A program made the position numbers and the translations under genes. The notes beneath the pieces were generated by a model, which saw only the letters and a program-made list of their open reading frames with translations, was not told where the DNA came from and searched no databases. A stretch of 64,000 nucleotides of DNA, from NCBI RefSeq assembly GCF_001905595.1, contig NZ_LIXI01000008.1:1-64000 (forward strand), written 5' to 3'. Source of the DNA: Streptomyces sp. CB00316 (GTDB lineage: Bacteria > Actinomycetota > Actinomycetes > Streptomycetales > Streptomycetaceae). This document shows positions 25,336-33,845 of the stretch, in pieces (position 1 is the stretch's first letter; the number at the start of each line of letters is the position of its first letter).

Positions 25336-26376
25336 TCAGATGGTCGCGGTGTCGATCACGAAGCGGTAGCGGACGTCGCTCGCCAGGACCCGCTCGTACG
25401 CCTCGTTGACCTGGCCCGCCTCGATGACCTCGATCTCGGCGCCGAGGCCGTGCACGGCACAGAAGTCAAGCATCTCCTGGGTCTCGGCGATGCCGCCGAT
25501 CGCCGAGCCCGCCATCGACTTGTTCCCGCCGATCAGCGAGAAGAGGTTGAGCGAGATCGGCTCCTCGGGCGCGCCCACGTTGACCAGGGTGCCGTCCGTC
25601 CGCAGCAGGGCGAGGTAGGCGCCGAAGTCCAGCGGGGCCGAGACCGTGGAGAGGATGATGTCGAAGGTTCCGGCCAGCTCCTCGAAGGTCTTGGGGTCGC
25701 TGGTCGCGTAGTAGTGGTCGGCGCCCAGCTTGAGCCCGTCGTCCTTCTTGCGCAGGGACTGGGAGAGGACCGTGACCTCGGCCCCGAGGGTGTGAGCGAT
25801 CTTGACGGCCATGTGGCCGAGCCCGCCCAGACCGATGACCGCGACCTTCCTGCCCGGGCCCGCGCCCCAGCGGCGGAGCGGGGAGTACGTGGTGATGCCC
25901 GCGCACAGCAGCGGCGCGGCCTCGTCCAGCGCGATGCCCTCGGGGACGCCGACGACGAACCCCTCGGTCACGACGATGTGCGTCGAGTAGCCGCCGTACG
26001 TCGGCTCACCGCTGCGGTCCAGCGCGTTGTACGTCTGGGTGTTCCCCTCGGCGCAGTGCTGCTCGCGGCCCATCAGACAGGCGTCGCACTTCCCGCAGGA
26101 GTCGACCATGCAGCCGACGCCGACACGGTCGCCGACCTTGAACCTGGTGACGCCGGGGCCGGTCTCCGCGACGATGCCGGCGATCTCGTGACCGGGGACC
26201 ATCGGGAAGATGCCCTCGCCCCAGCCGTCACGGGCCTGGTGGATGTCGGAGTGGCAGATGCCCGCGAACTTGATATCGATCAGGACGTCGAACTCGCCCA
26301 CCGGGCGGCGCTCGATCGTGGTGCGCTCCAGCGGGGCCTTGGCACGGGGAGCGGCGTAAGCGGCAACGGCGGTCAT
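25336..26376 (-). CDS. Zinc-dependent NAD(P) alcohol dehydrogenase (YahK/CAD-like)
   Basis: 346 aa; ATG 26376 with GAGGAGAACCTCC upstream. Catalytic zinc ligands in AGICHSDIHQ and VPGHEIAG; structural zinc cysteines in CGKCDACLMGREQHC; dinucleotide fold VIGLGGLGHMAVKIA. This is the cinnamyl-alcohol-dehydrogenase-like group with broad aldehyde reductase activity. Divergent from the XRE/MmyB-type regulator, which probably controls it. Confidence 0.93.
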   Translation of the reverse strand: MTAVAAYAAPRAKAPLERTTIERRPVGEFDVLIDIKFAGICHSDIHQARDGWGEGIFPMVPGHEIAGIVAETGPGVTRFKVGDRVGVGCMVDSCGKCDACLMGREQHCAEGNTQTYNALDRSGEPTYGGYSTHIVVTEGFVVGVPEGIALDEAAPLLCAGITTYSPLRRWGAGPGRKVAVIGLGGLGHMAVKIAHTLGAEVTVLSQSLRKKDDGLKLGADHYYATSDPKTFEELAGTFDIILSTVSAPLDFGAYLALLRTDGTLVNVGAPEEPISLNLFSLIGGNKSMAGSAIGGIAETQEMLDFCAVHGLGAEIEVIEAGQVNEAYERVLASDVRYRFVIDTATI

Positions 26377-26529
26377 GCCGGAGGTTCTCCTCTGGGTGGT
26401 GCGGTAAGTACGCCTTCCAGCATCAAGGCTTCGGCGGCGTTTACCCAGGTCACCGCTTTGCCTACGTCCAGTGGTCCTACCACTGGCGGGGACAGGCTCC
26501 CGCGCGTACGACCAGGGACAATAGAAGCC

Positions 26530-27429
26530 ATGGACGATCAGCCCGCCCCCTCCGCCCCCGAGCCGCTCGACCGGCGCGCCGAACTCAGCGAGTTCCTGCG
26601 CACCCGGCGGGCCCGGCTCCAGCCGCAGGACGTGGGGCTGCCGGAGTTCGGCCGGGCCCGCCGGGTGCCGGGGCTGCGGCGGGAGGAACTGGCGCAGCTG
26701 GCCGGGGTCTCGGTGGCGTACTACACGCGCCTGGAACAGGGCAACGGGCGCAACGTCTCGGCCGAGGTGCTCGACGCGATCGCCCGGGCGCTGCGACTCA
26801 GCGACGCCGAGCACGCGCACCTGACGCACATGGCCAAGCCGGCGCAGCACAAGAAGAAGCGGCGGCCGGCGAGGGTGCAGCGGGTCCGGACGGGACTGCT
26901 GCACCTTCTGGACAGCCTGGAGGGCATTCCCGCGTACGTCTCCGGGGCCCGCTCCGATATCCTCGCCTGGAACCCGATGGCGGCGGCGGTCTTCGGCGAC
27001 TGGGGCGCGCTGCCGCTCGAGGAGCGGAACTGGGCGCGGCTCGTGTTCCTCTCCCCCGCCTACCGGGACCTGTTCGTGGAGTGGGACTCCAAGGCCTCGG
27101 ACATGGTCAGCTATCTGCGCCTGTACGCGGGCTGCCATCCGGACGATCCGCAGCTCTCCGCGCTGGTGGGTGAACTCTCCGTCAAGAACGACGAGTTCCG
27201 GCGGCTGTGGGCCACGCACAACGTGAAGGAGAAGGGGCACGGCACGAAGTTGATCCGGCATCCGCTCGTCGGGGACATGGCCCTGTCGTACGAGACGCTG
27301 CATCTGCCGGACGACCAGGAGCAGTGCCTGGTCACCTATCACGCGGAACCGGGGTCGGCGTCGGCCGAGGCCCTGCGCCTGCTGGCGAGCTGGGGAGCTG
27401 ACGCGAGCCGTCGCGCGGCACGGGCGTGA
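26530..27429 (+). CDS. XRE-family regulator with MmyB-type ligand domain
   Basis: 299 aa from ATG 26530. N-terminal helix-turn-helix about residues 15-95 (RRVPGLRREELAQLAGVSVAYYTRLEQGNGRNVS); C-terminal MmyB ligand-binding domain about 115-280 (AYVSGARSDILAWNPMAAAVFGDW, then RLVFLSPAYRDLF). In Streptomyces these regulators normally sit divergent from a dehydrogenase or reductase gene and act on it, exactly as here. Confidence 0.93.
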   Translation: MDDQPAPSAPEPLDRRAELSEFLRTRRARLQPQDVGLPEFGRARRVPGLRREELAQLAGVSVAYYTRLEQGNGRNVSAEVLDAIARALRLSDAEHAHLTHMAKPAQHKKKRRPARVQRVRTGLLHLLDSLEGIPAYVSGARSDILAWNPMAAAVFGDWGALPLEERNWARLVFLSPAYRDLFVEWDSKASDMVSYLRLYAGCHPDDPQLSALVGELSVKNDEFRRLWATHNVKEKGHGTKLIRHPLVGDMALSYETLHLPDDQEQCLVTYHAEPGSASAEALRLLASWGADASRRAARA

Positions 27430-27931
27430 CGCCGCTCGGCCTTCGCCTCGAAGGTGAGCCCCCTCGTCAGGCGCCCGGATGCCGGAGACGACGCCCTTCT
27501 GCGGCTGGTGCGGGAGCGGCGGCCGCACCTCCGGCCCGGGCGGGTTCGTCCTCCCGCCGGCCGGCCGCCGGAACCGCTTCGAGGCGAACATCGAGGACGC
27601 CCGGACCTCCACGTGGTACGCACCGCACGCCTACGGCGGGCGCACCCTCAACGTGGAGGTGCCGCAGGGGACGGACGAGCGCTCCGCCGATCCCACGCCG
27701 CTGGACGACGGGCCGGAGGCCCTCCTGCTCGCCTGTGCCCTGGAGGGTCCGGGAGAGGAGAAGGAGCGCCTGCGCTCCCGAGCCACCGGTCCGGCGCACC
27801 GCTGGTGCGACGAGTTCGCCACGTCCTTCACCCTGCATACCGTTCCCATCGCGGTCCAGGTCGCGCACCGGGGGGCCACCGTGCCGGCGGCGGCGCGGCT
27901 CACCGCACCGGGCGGCGTAGGAGCCGGAGGG
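27430..27931. other. 502-bp gap with a coding-like stretch, no clear gene
   Basis: From ATG 27479 the plus strand reads MPETTPFCGWCGSGG, then NRFEANIEDARTSTWYAPHAY and DEFATSFTLHTVPIAVQVAH, with protein-like composition. The frame has no stop until 28705, antisense through the tetR gene, so no sensible 3' end exists. It may be a decayed gene or chance. No family recognised. Confidence 0.35.
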
Positions 27932-28618
27932 TCAGATGGGGGCGGCGGCCCCCACCCCGTACGTCTCGCGATCGGCCCAACCCGCGGCGACGGCCTCCGT
28001 TGCCGCGGTGGTCCCCGACGGGTCCAGGAGCGGCAGGACCTCCGAGTCGGCGAGGCAGGGCAGCAGCAGCCGCCAGAAGCCGGTGAGCGTCCGCGCGGAC
28101 AGCCACTGGGAGTCGCACCGTCCGAGCACCTCGAACCCGGTGGTCGCGGCCACCGTCGCGGCGGTGACGTCCGTGCGGGAGACACCCTCCACGAGGGTGC
28201 CGACGGCGGCCGCCTCGTCGAGCAACTCCCCGACGCAGCTCTGCCACTGCGCGGGCAGGCCGGGTTCACCGCCTCGCTCCCCGCCGTGACTGAGCCGGAA
28301 ACCCGCCCGCGTGACCGGGTCGCGGCCGAGCAGGTCCACCAGGGCGTGCGAGGTGTCGACCAGGGTCTGCAGGGCCGTGTCCGTCCTGCGGCGGATGGAA
28401 CCGGACACCTCCAGAAGACCGTGCGACGCCTCCGCGACCACGGCCTGCGCGACCGCCGCCTTGTTCTCGAAGTGGAAGTGCAGGGCCCCCGTGCTGACGC
28501 CCGCGCCGGAACTGATCAGCGCCAGGCGCGCCTGTCCGTACCCGTGCTGCTCGAACACGATCGCCGCGGAGCGGATCAGGGCTTGGCGGGTACGCGCGGC
28601 GCGCACCTGCTTGGTCAC
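27932..28618 (-). CDS. TetR-family pseudo gamma-butyrolactone receptor (ScbR2-like)
   Basis: 228 aa. Start GTG 28618 is preferred over GTG 28630 because GGAGG lies 5 nt upstream of it, and MTKQVRAARTRQ is the usual N-terminus of this family. DNA-binding part RQALIRSAAIVFEQHGYGQA, then STGALHFHFENKAAVA. The ligand domain has the low-basic composition of pseudo-receptors (ScbR2, JadR2, AlpW types), which do not bind butyrolactones but repress antibiotic and signalling genes. An ARE-like palindrome lies 106 bp upstream. Confidence 0.85.
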   Translation of the reverse strand: MTKQVRAARTRQALIRSAAIVFEQHGYGQARLALISSGAGVSTGALHFHFENKAAVAQAVVAEASHGLLEVSGSIRRRTDTALQTLVDTSHALVDLLGRDPVTRAGFRLSHGGERGGEPGLPAQWQSCVGELLDEAAAVGTLVEGVSRTDVTAATVAATTGFEVLGRCDSQWLSARTLTGFWRLLLPCLADSEVLPLLDPSGTTAATEAVAAGWADRETYGVGAAAPI

Positions 28619-28723
28619 CGTGACCTCCACCGGGGGGCGAAGCGGATGGGATGGGGCCCCGGGCCGTGGGCTCCCAGGGCCCGGGGCTCTCCGCCGGAGC
28701 GGTGAAGCAGTGTCATGGGCAAT

Positions 28724-28747
28724 ATCAAACCAACTTACCGGTTTGAT
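28724..28747. promoter_or_regulatory. ARE-like palindrome ATCAAACC-N8-GGTTTGAT
   Basis: Perfect 8-bp arms with spacer aacttacc. The right half ACTTACCGGTTTG follows the autoregulatory-element consensus bound by ArpA/ScbR-type receptors. It sits between the NmrA-type gene and the ScbR2-like gene, so it most likely controls the latter. Confidence 0.78.
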
Positions 28748-28797
28748 TTCCAGGGGAACGTATGCGCGGTCGGACCCCCGCGTCCGTACGCCGGGCG

Positions 28798-29658
28798 TTA
28801 CGCCGTGCGGCCGACCGCGCCGAAGGACTCCGCGTGGTCCGCGGCCCAGGTGCGGAACGGCCTGGCGGGACGGCCCGTCAGCTCCTCGACGGTGGGCACC
28901 ACGGCCGCCTTGGCCCCTGCCCGCTGGCGCTCCGCACTCTCCAGGAACGCCTCGGCCACCGGCCGCGGATACTTGGCGAGCAGCGCCTCGCGCGCGCGGT
29001 CCAGGGACAGTTCCTCGAAGCGCAGCGGCCGGCCCAGCAGTTCGGAGAGCTGGGCCGTCTGCTCGTACGCGCTGATCGCCTCCGGGCCAGACACCCCGTA
29101 CGCCCGTCCCTCGTGGCCGCTACCGGTGAGGGCGGCGACGGCGACCGCCGCGACATCCCGCGGGTCGACGCACGCGACCGGCGACCGCCCGTAGAGGGCC
29201 CGCACCACACCGTCCGACGCGATGCCGTTCGCCCAGGAGAGCGTGTTGGACATGAACGTCCTGGGGCGGACGAAGGTCCACGGCACCCCGGACTCCCTGA
29301 TGGCCTGTTCGTTGCCCCGCTGGAGCCGGGTGATGAAGTCGTCCGCGTCCGGCTCCTCCACCGCCATCATCGACAGCTTCACGAGGTGGCGCACACCCGC
29401 CGCCGCGGCCGCCGCGGCGACCCTCGCGTCATCGGGCTCCGTGGGGCTGTTCGTCACGAGGAACACCGCGCCGATGCCCCGCAGCGCCCGGTCGAGGGAC
29501 GCGCGGTCCCCGTACTCCCCCGCCACGACATCGGCCTGGGGTCCGCGCACCGTCACGCGCTCCGGCCGCCGCGCCAGGATCCGCACCGGACCGGCGGCCG
29601 CCAGCAGACGGGCGACCTCGCGGCCGACCGCCCCCGTCGCCCCTGTCACCAGAATCAC
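28798..29658 (-). CDS. NmrA-like NAD(P)H-binding reductase
   Basis: 286 aa, start MILVTGATGAVGREVARLLA with the NAD(P) motif TGATGAVG. Atypical SDR/NmrA layout: LSMMAVEEPDADDF, GVPWTFVRPRTFMSN, VDPRDVAAVAV. The gene begins 82 bp after the afsA-type gene and is co-directional, so it is probably co-transcribed. In butyrolactone synthesis the AfsA product must be reduced; this enzyme is a candidate for that step, by context only. Confidence 0.85.
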   Translation of the reverse strand: MILVTGATGAVGREVARLLAAAGPVRILARRPERVTVRGPQADVVAGEYGDRASLDRALRGIGAVFLVTNSPTEPDDARVAAAAAAAGVRHLVKLSMMAVEEPDADDFITRLQRGNEQAIRESGVPWTFVRPRTFMSNTLSWANGIASDGVVRALYGRSPVACVDPRDVAAVAVAALTGSGHEGRAYGVSGPEAISAYEQTAQLSELLGRPLRFEELSLDRAREALLAKYPRPVAEAFLESAERQRAGAKAAVVPTVEELTGRPARPFRTWAADHAESFGAVGRTA

Positions 29659-29740
29659 GCCACGTACTCCTCACACACCGTCATCAGTCTGCCGTCCAAC
29701 CGCAACACACCGCTCGCACGCGCGCCGACCGGCTGCGCGT

Positions 29741-30691
29741 TCAGCTCTCCCCCACGGGGCCCGTCAGCACCGTGTCGAAGACCGGCTCGCCGTCCTGGTG
29801 GCCCGTCACCCGGATCCTCGCCCCGCCCGGCGAGCCGCCCGGCAGGATCTCTGCGGCGATCGAGCAGGGACTGCCGAACTCCGCGTACCGGTGAAAGTGC
29901 GTACGCCCCTCGGCGGGGACGAACCCGCCGTCCCCGGCGGCCAGGCACGCCGCCTGCCGGGCGGCTTCCAGCAGCAGCATGCCGGGCACATGGTCGTTGG
30001 GCCGCTGGAAGAGCGTGGGGTGACGGGTGTCCACCCGCAGCTCCCAGACCCCTTCGTGGGAGCCCTCAGAGAGCACCACGTCCTCCGCCCTGGCGCGACC
30101 CGCCCGGGCGGGGTCCACCGGCGCCGTCCGCGGTATCACCACGCCCGGCTCCGCCGATCCGCCGCGGATCCGCCGGTAGACGCGCGGGCTGGTGAACCTC
30201 GTCGCGCCCATACCGGTCGCGACCAGCCGGCCCGCGCGGTGCACCACCCAGTCCACGCGTCCCTGCACCGGCAGGCCACCGCGCCACTTGAGCTCGGAGC
30301 AGGTCACCTCCACGTCGATCACGGTGGGCAGGCCGCCCACGACCAGGTGATCGGGGTGGGTCGCGTAATCCAGATCGGCCATCAGGAAGTGGTAGCCGAC
30401 GGGGACTCCGTACCCGGCGTGGAAGGCCAGCATCGCCGCCTGCCGCATCGCCTCCGTCACCAGCAGCGGATCGTGACGGTCCGTTCCCACCGGGGCGAAG
30501 AACGGATGATCGTGCGGAAGCACCGCCTCCACGTGGAACCGGTCCGGCCCCAGCCGCTCCCAGTAGCGCGGAAAGGCGTCCTCCGCCCTGCTCCTGTGAA
30601 CCAGTTCCATTCCCACCGGATGCACCACTCGGGCCTCCGAGCCGACGGCCGACGCCGCTACAGGATCGGTCAACACTGCTGCTTCGGGCAT
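29741..30691 (-). CDS. afsA: AfsA-family gamma-butyrolactone synthase (ScbA-like)
   Basis: 316 aa from ATG 30691 with GGGGGGAG upstream. Two hot-dog-like AfsA repeats: HPFFAPVGTDRHDPLLVTEAMRQA (about 83-110) with DYATHPDHLVVG, and HPTLFQRPNDHVPGMLLLEAARQA (about 228-252). AfsA enzymes condense a beta-ketoacyl chain with dihydroxyacetone phosphate as the key step of butyrolactone signal synthesis. Divergent from the ArpA/ScbR-type receptor with an ARE-like site next to the promoter, the classic signalling layout. Confidence 0.93.
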   Translation of the reverse strand: MPEAAVLTDPVAASAVGSEARVVHPVGMELVHRSRAEDAFPRYWERLGPDRFHVEAVLPHDHPFFAPVGTDRHDPLLVTEAMRQAAMLAFHAGYGVPVGYHFLMADLDYATHPDHLVVGGLPTVIDVEVTCSELKWRGGLPVQGRVDWVVHRAGRLVATGMGATRFTSPRVYRRIRGGSAEPGVVIPRTAPVDPARAGRARAEDVVLSEGSHEGVWELRVDTRHPTLFQRPNDHVPGMLLLEAARQAACLAAGDGGFVPAEGRTHFHRYAEFGSPCSIAAEILPGGSPGGARIRVTGHQDGEPVFDTVLTGPVGES

Positions 30692-30750
30692 AACTCCCCC
30701 CCAGGGGTCATGTGATGGGCGAGTCGTTCCTGCGGTGCGCACGCGCTGAT

Positions 30751-30776
30751 AAGATACAGACTAAGCGGTTTTTTTT
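30751..30776. promoter_or_regulatory. ARE-like operator in the divergent afsA/receptor region
   Basis: GATACAGACTAAGCGGTTTT is followed by a T-run (ending about 30777). This matches the ArpA/ScbR binding pattern with an AWAC half and a CGGTTT half. It lies 60 bp from the afsA start and about 60 bp from the receptor start, so one receptor dimer could silence both. Confidence 0.75.
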
Positions 30777-30836
30777 CTATCCCCACAGGCCGCCCGCCCG
30801 GCCCACGACCGGCACCGCCCGACGAAGGAGACAGGG

Positions 30837-31475
30837 ATGGCCAAGCAGGACCGGGCGATCCGCACCCGCCAGGCGATCCTGATGGCAGCAGCCGAGACTT
30901 TCGAGAAGCACGGTTACCAAGCCGCCACCATTACCGAAATACTCAGAGTCGCCGGAGTGACCAAAGGCGCGCTCTACTTCCATTTCCCGTCCAAGGAAGA
31001 GCTCGCGCTCGGGGTGATCGAGGCCCAGGACCCCCCACCGCCCACCCCCGACCAACTCCTCAAGCTCCAGGAGCTCGTGGACATGGGGATGCTGTTCAGC
31101 CACCGCCTCCACACCAGTCTCCTCACCCGCGCCGGGGTCCGTCTCTCCATGGACCAGCAGGCCCAGGGCCTGGATCGCACCGGCCCCTTCCTCCGGTGGC
31201 AGCGGACCACCCACGGCCTCCTCGCCCAAGCCAAACAGAACGGCGAACTCCTCCCGCACGTCAACCCCACGGAGACCGCCGACCTCTACGTCGCGGCCTT
31301 CACCGGCATCCAGGCGGTCTCCCAGACCCTCACCAACTACCGCGATCTGGAGCAGCGCCACATCACGCTCCAGCGGCACATCCTGCCCAGCATCGCCACT
31401 CCCTCCATCCTCACCGCGCTGGACCTCAGCCCCGAGCGCACCACCCGGCTCGCCCGGCTCACCCCCGCGCACTGA
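30837..31475 (+). CDS. TetR-family gamma-butyrolactone receptor (ArpA/ScbR-type)
   Basis: 212 aa. N-terminus MAKQDRAIRTRQAIL and the helix-turn-helix AATITEILRVAGVTKGALYFHFPSKEELA are near-signature for true butyrolactone receptors. The ligand domain carries GPFLRWQRTTHGLL, with the tryptophan at the position important for signal response in ArpA. RBS AAGGAGACAGGG. It should repress afsA and itself until the signal accumulates, then release them. Confidence 0.92.
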   Translation: MAKQDRAIRTRQAILMAAAETFEKHGYQAATITEILRVAGVTKGALYFHFPSKEELALGVIEAQDPPPPTPDQLLKLQELVDMGMLFSHRLHTSLLTRAGVRLSMDQQAQGLDRTGPFLRWQRTTHGLLAQAKQNGELLPHVNPTETADLYVAAFTGIQAVSQTLTNYRDLEQRHITLQRHILPSIATPSILTALDLSPERTTRLARLTPAH

Positions 31476-31501
31476 GCCCGCAGGCGCCGACCCGCAGGCG
31501 G

Positions 31502-32113
31502 TCAGGCGGTCAGGGCCAGCCGGGTGCCGAGGCCGATCATCATCGCGGCGACGAGTCCGTCCAGGACGCGCCACGACGACGGGCGGGCGAGCACCCCGCT
31601 GAGCAGCCGGGCGCCGAACCCGAGAGCGGCGAACCAGCACACGCTGGCGAGGATCGCCCCCAGCCCGAAGGTCCAGCGCAGCGGACCGCGGTCGGCGGCG
31701 ACCGAGCCGAGCAGGAAGACGGTGTCCAGATAGACGTGCGGGTTGAGCCAGGTCATCGCGAGGCAGGCGAGCACGGCGCCGCGCTTCGCCCCGGAGGGCG
31801 CGTTTTGCGGGTGCAGGGCGGAGGGACGGAACGCCCGGCGTGCGGCCAGGACGCCGTAGACGATCAGGAACACGCCACCCACCAGGGAGACCACGGCCAG
31901 GGCGGACGGCCAGGCCACCACCACGGCGCCGACCCCGGCGACTCCGAGGGCGATGAGGACGGCGTCGGACAGGGCACAGATGACCACCACCGCGAGAACG
32001 GCCTCCCGGCGGACGCCCTGGCGGAGGACCAGAGCGTTCTGGGCGCCGATGGCGACGATGAGGGAGAGGCCGGTACCGAACCCGGCGGCCGCGGTGGTCA
32101 GGGCGTTGGTCAT
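31502..32113 (-). CDS. lysE: LysE/ArgO-family amino-acid exporter
   Basis: 203 aa from ATG 32113 (MTNALTTAAAGFGTGLSLIV). Six helices; family motif IVAIGAQNALVLRQGV near the start and AMTWLNPHVYLDT in TM4. Exports basic amino acids (lysine/arginine). Divergent from a LysR regulator of the LysG/ArgP type, the standard control pair. Confidence 0.92.
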   Translation of the reverse strand: MTNALTTAAAGFGTGLSLIVAIGAQNALVLRQGVRREAVLAVVVICALSDAVLIALGVAGVGAVVVAWPSALAVVSLVGGVFLIVYGVLAARRAFRPSALHPQNAPSGAKRGAVLACLAMTWLNPHVYLDTVFLLGSVAADRGPLRWTFGLGAILASVCWFAALGFGARLLSGVLARPSSWRVLDGLVAAMMIGLGTRLALTA

Positions 32114-32146
32114 AGTCCAGACGCTAGGGAGATCCACTCTGCGTGT

Positions 32147-32178
32147 ACAGCTAATGATTCTTACGTATCATTAGCTGT
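32147..32178. promoter_or_regulatory. 32-bp dyad abutting the lysG start codon
   Basis: 12-bp perfect arms ACAGCTAATGAT (32147-32158) and ATCATTAGCTGT (32167-32178) with an 8-bp spacer. The right arm ends one base before the ATG at 32180, leaving no room for a Shine-Dalgarno, and the left arm is 34 bp from the lysE start. Confidence 0.8.
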
Positions 32179-32179
32179 C

Positions 32180-33094
32180 ATGATGTCGGAGCTTCCCCTG
32201 GATCAGGTGCGGACCCTGCTGGCCGTCGTCGACGAAGGCACCTTCGACGCGGCGGCGAACGCCCTGCACGTGACGCCGTCGGCGGTCAGCCAGCGGGTGA
32301 AGGCCCTGGAGCAGCGCACCGGGCGGGTGCTGCTGATGCGGACGAAGCCGGTGCGGCCCACCGGGTCCGGTGAGGTCCTGGTGCGCTTCGCCCGCCAGCT
32401 GGCGCGGCTGGAGCAGGACGCGCAGTCGGCCCTCGGGATGTCGGGCCCCGGCGAGCCGACGCGGCTGACGGTCGCGGTGAACTCCGATTCCCTGGCGACC
32501 TGGTTCCTGCCCGCCCTCGGGCGCGTACCGGAGGAGCTCGGCATCTGTTACGAGCTGCGCCGGGAGGACCAGGACCATACCGCCGCGCTGCTTCGCGAGG
32601 GCCTGGTGATGGCGGCGGTGACCTCCTCGCCCGAGGCGGTGTCCGGCTGTTCGGTGCGGAGTCTGGGCCGGATGCGCTATCTGCCGGTGGCGACGGCGGC
32701 CTTCGCCGGGCGCTGGCTCGGGCTGGGGACGGCGACCCCGTTGCGCGAGCTGATCGCGGACGCCCCGGTCGTGGACTTCGACCGGCGCGACGACCTCCAG
32801 GACTCCTTCGTCCGCGCGCTCGGGTGCGACCGGCGGGCGGCCGCCCGGCGCCACTACGTGCCCACGTCACAGGGGTTCGTGGACGCCGTGGTGGCGGGGA
32901 TGGGCTGGGGCATGCTGCCCGACGTCCAGGCACGCCCGCTGCTGGGCGCCGGTCGGCTGGTCGCCCTCGCCCCGGACCGTCACGTGGACGTTCCCCTGTA
33001 CTGGCAGCAGTGGAAGCTGGACTCACCGGCCCTCGCCACCGTGGCCGAGGCCGTGGTGGCGGAGGCCGCCGAGGCGCTCGACGGGGCCCCTTAG
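32180..33094 (+). CDS. lysG: LysR-family regulator, LysG/ArgP type
   Basis: 304 aa; tandem ATG ATG (32180 and 32183). Winged helix residues about 5-62 (LPLDQVRTLLAVVDEGTFDAAANALHVTPSAVSQRVKALE); effector domain about 92-295 (NSDSLATWFLPALG, VPTSQGFVDAVVAGMGWGMLP). The sequence follows the ArgP/LysG group, which activates lysE when lysine or arginine is in excess. Absence of a ribosome-binding site suggests a leaderless mRNA. Confidence 0.92.
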   Translation: MMSELPLDQVRTLLAVVDEGTFDAAANALHVTPSAVSQRVKALEQRTGRVLLMRTKPVRPTGSGEVLVRFARQLARLEQDAQSALGMSGPGEPTRLTVAVNSDSLATWFLPALGRVPEELGICYELRREDQDHTAALLREGLVMAAVTSSPEAVSGCSVRSLGRMRYLPVATAAFAGRWLGLGTATPLRELIADAPVVDFDRRDDLQDSFVRALGCDRRAAARRHYVPTSQGFVDAVVAGMGWGMLPDVQARPLLGAGRLVALAPDRHVDVPLYWQQWKLDSPALATVAEAVVAEAAEALDGAP

Positions 33095-33182
33095 GATGAC
33101 GGGTCTCTCCCCCAGGTCAGGCTCCCGGCTCCGTACGGGAAGTGCCCCGGGGGGCCATCCCGAGAGACCCGGAGGCGTCTCC

Positions 33183-33845
33183 TTGCGCGTGCTGCTGGTG
33201 GAGGACGACGACGACCTGCGGGCGGTGCTCGCGGCGGGGCTGCGCGAGGCGGGCTTCGCCGTCGACGGCGCGGACGACTGGCCGGAGGCGGACGTGATGC
33301 TGCACGTGACCGCGTACGACTGCGTGGTCCTGGACCGGATGCTGCCCTCCGGCGACTCCCTCGCACGGCTGGAGAGCAGGCGCCGTGCCGGCTGGTCGGT
33401 GCCCGTGCTCTGCCTCACCGCTCTGGACGCCCTGGACGACCGGGTGCGCGGGCTGGAGAGCGGGGCGGACGACTACCTGGCCAAGCCGTTCGCGATGCGC
33501 GAGCTCGTCCTGCGGGTGCGCAGCCTGACCCGGCGGGCGGCCGAGCGGCTGCCCGCCTTCCTGAGCTGCGGGGACGTGGTGATGGACCTGGCGCGGCGCG
33601 AGGTGCGGCGGGGCGGGGTGCTGCTCTCGCTGAGCCCGAAGGAGTACGCCGTGCTCCAGCAGCTCCTGGTCCACCGGGACAGCGTCGTCACGCGTACGGC
33701 GTTGCTGGAGCACTGCTGGGACGAGATGGCCGACCCGGTCTCCAACGTGGTGGACGCCGTCATCGCCGGCGTGCGGCGCAAGCTCGGCGCCCCCGGTCTC
33801 GTGCGCACCGTGCGCGCCCAGGGGTTCCTGATGAGCTCGGCATGA
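33183..33845 (+). CDS. OmpR-family two-component response regulator
   Basis: 220 aa. The start is a TTG at 33183: GGAGG lies 7 nt upstream, and MRVLLVEDDDDLRAVL is the canonical receiver N-terminus. Phosphoacceptor D51 (CVVLDRMLP), conserved Lys in YLAKPFAMRELV. C-terminal winged helix about 125-218 (LSPKEYAVLQQLLVH, SNVVDAVIAGVRRKL, VRTVRAQGFLM). Overlaps the kinase gene by 4 bp. Target genes are unknown. Confidence 0.92.
   Translation: MRVLLVEDDDDLRAVLAAGLREAGFAVDGADDWPEADVMLHVTAYDCVVLDRMLPSGDSLARLESRRRAGWSVPVLCLTALDALDDRVRGLESGADDYLAKPFAMRELVLRVRSLTRRAAERLPAFLSCGDVVMDLARREVRRGGVLLSLSPKEYAVLQQLLVHRDSVVTRTALLEHCWDEMADPVSNVVDAVIAGVRRKLGAPGLVRTVRAQGFLMSSA

Noticed and set aside
25294..27612. 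Open frames of more than 700 codons on both strands covering the ADH and XRE genes
   Set aside because: They are the true genes extended upstream through the shared promoter; in such GC-rich DNA stops are rare. Real starts at 26376 and 26530 have family-typical N-termini and, for ADH, a strong ribosome-binding site.
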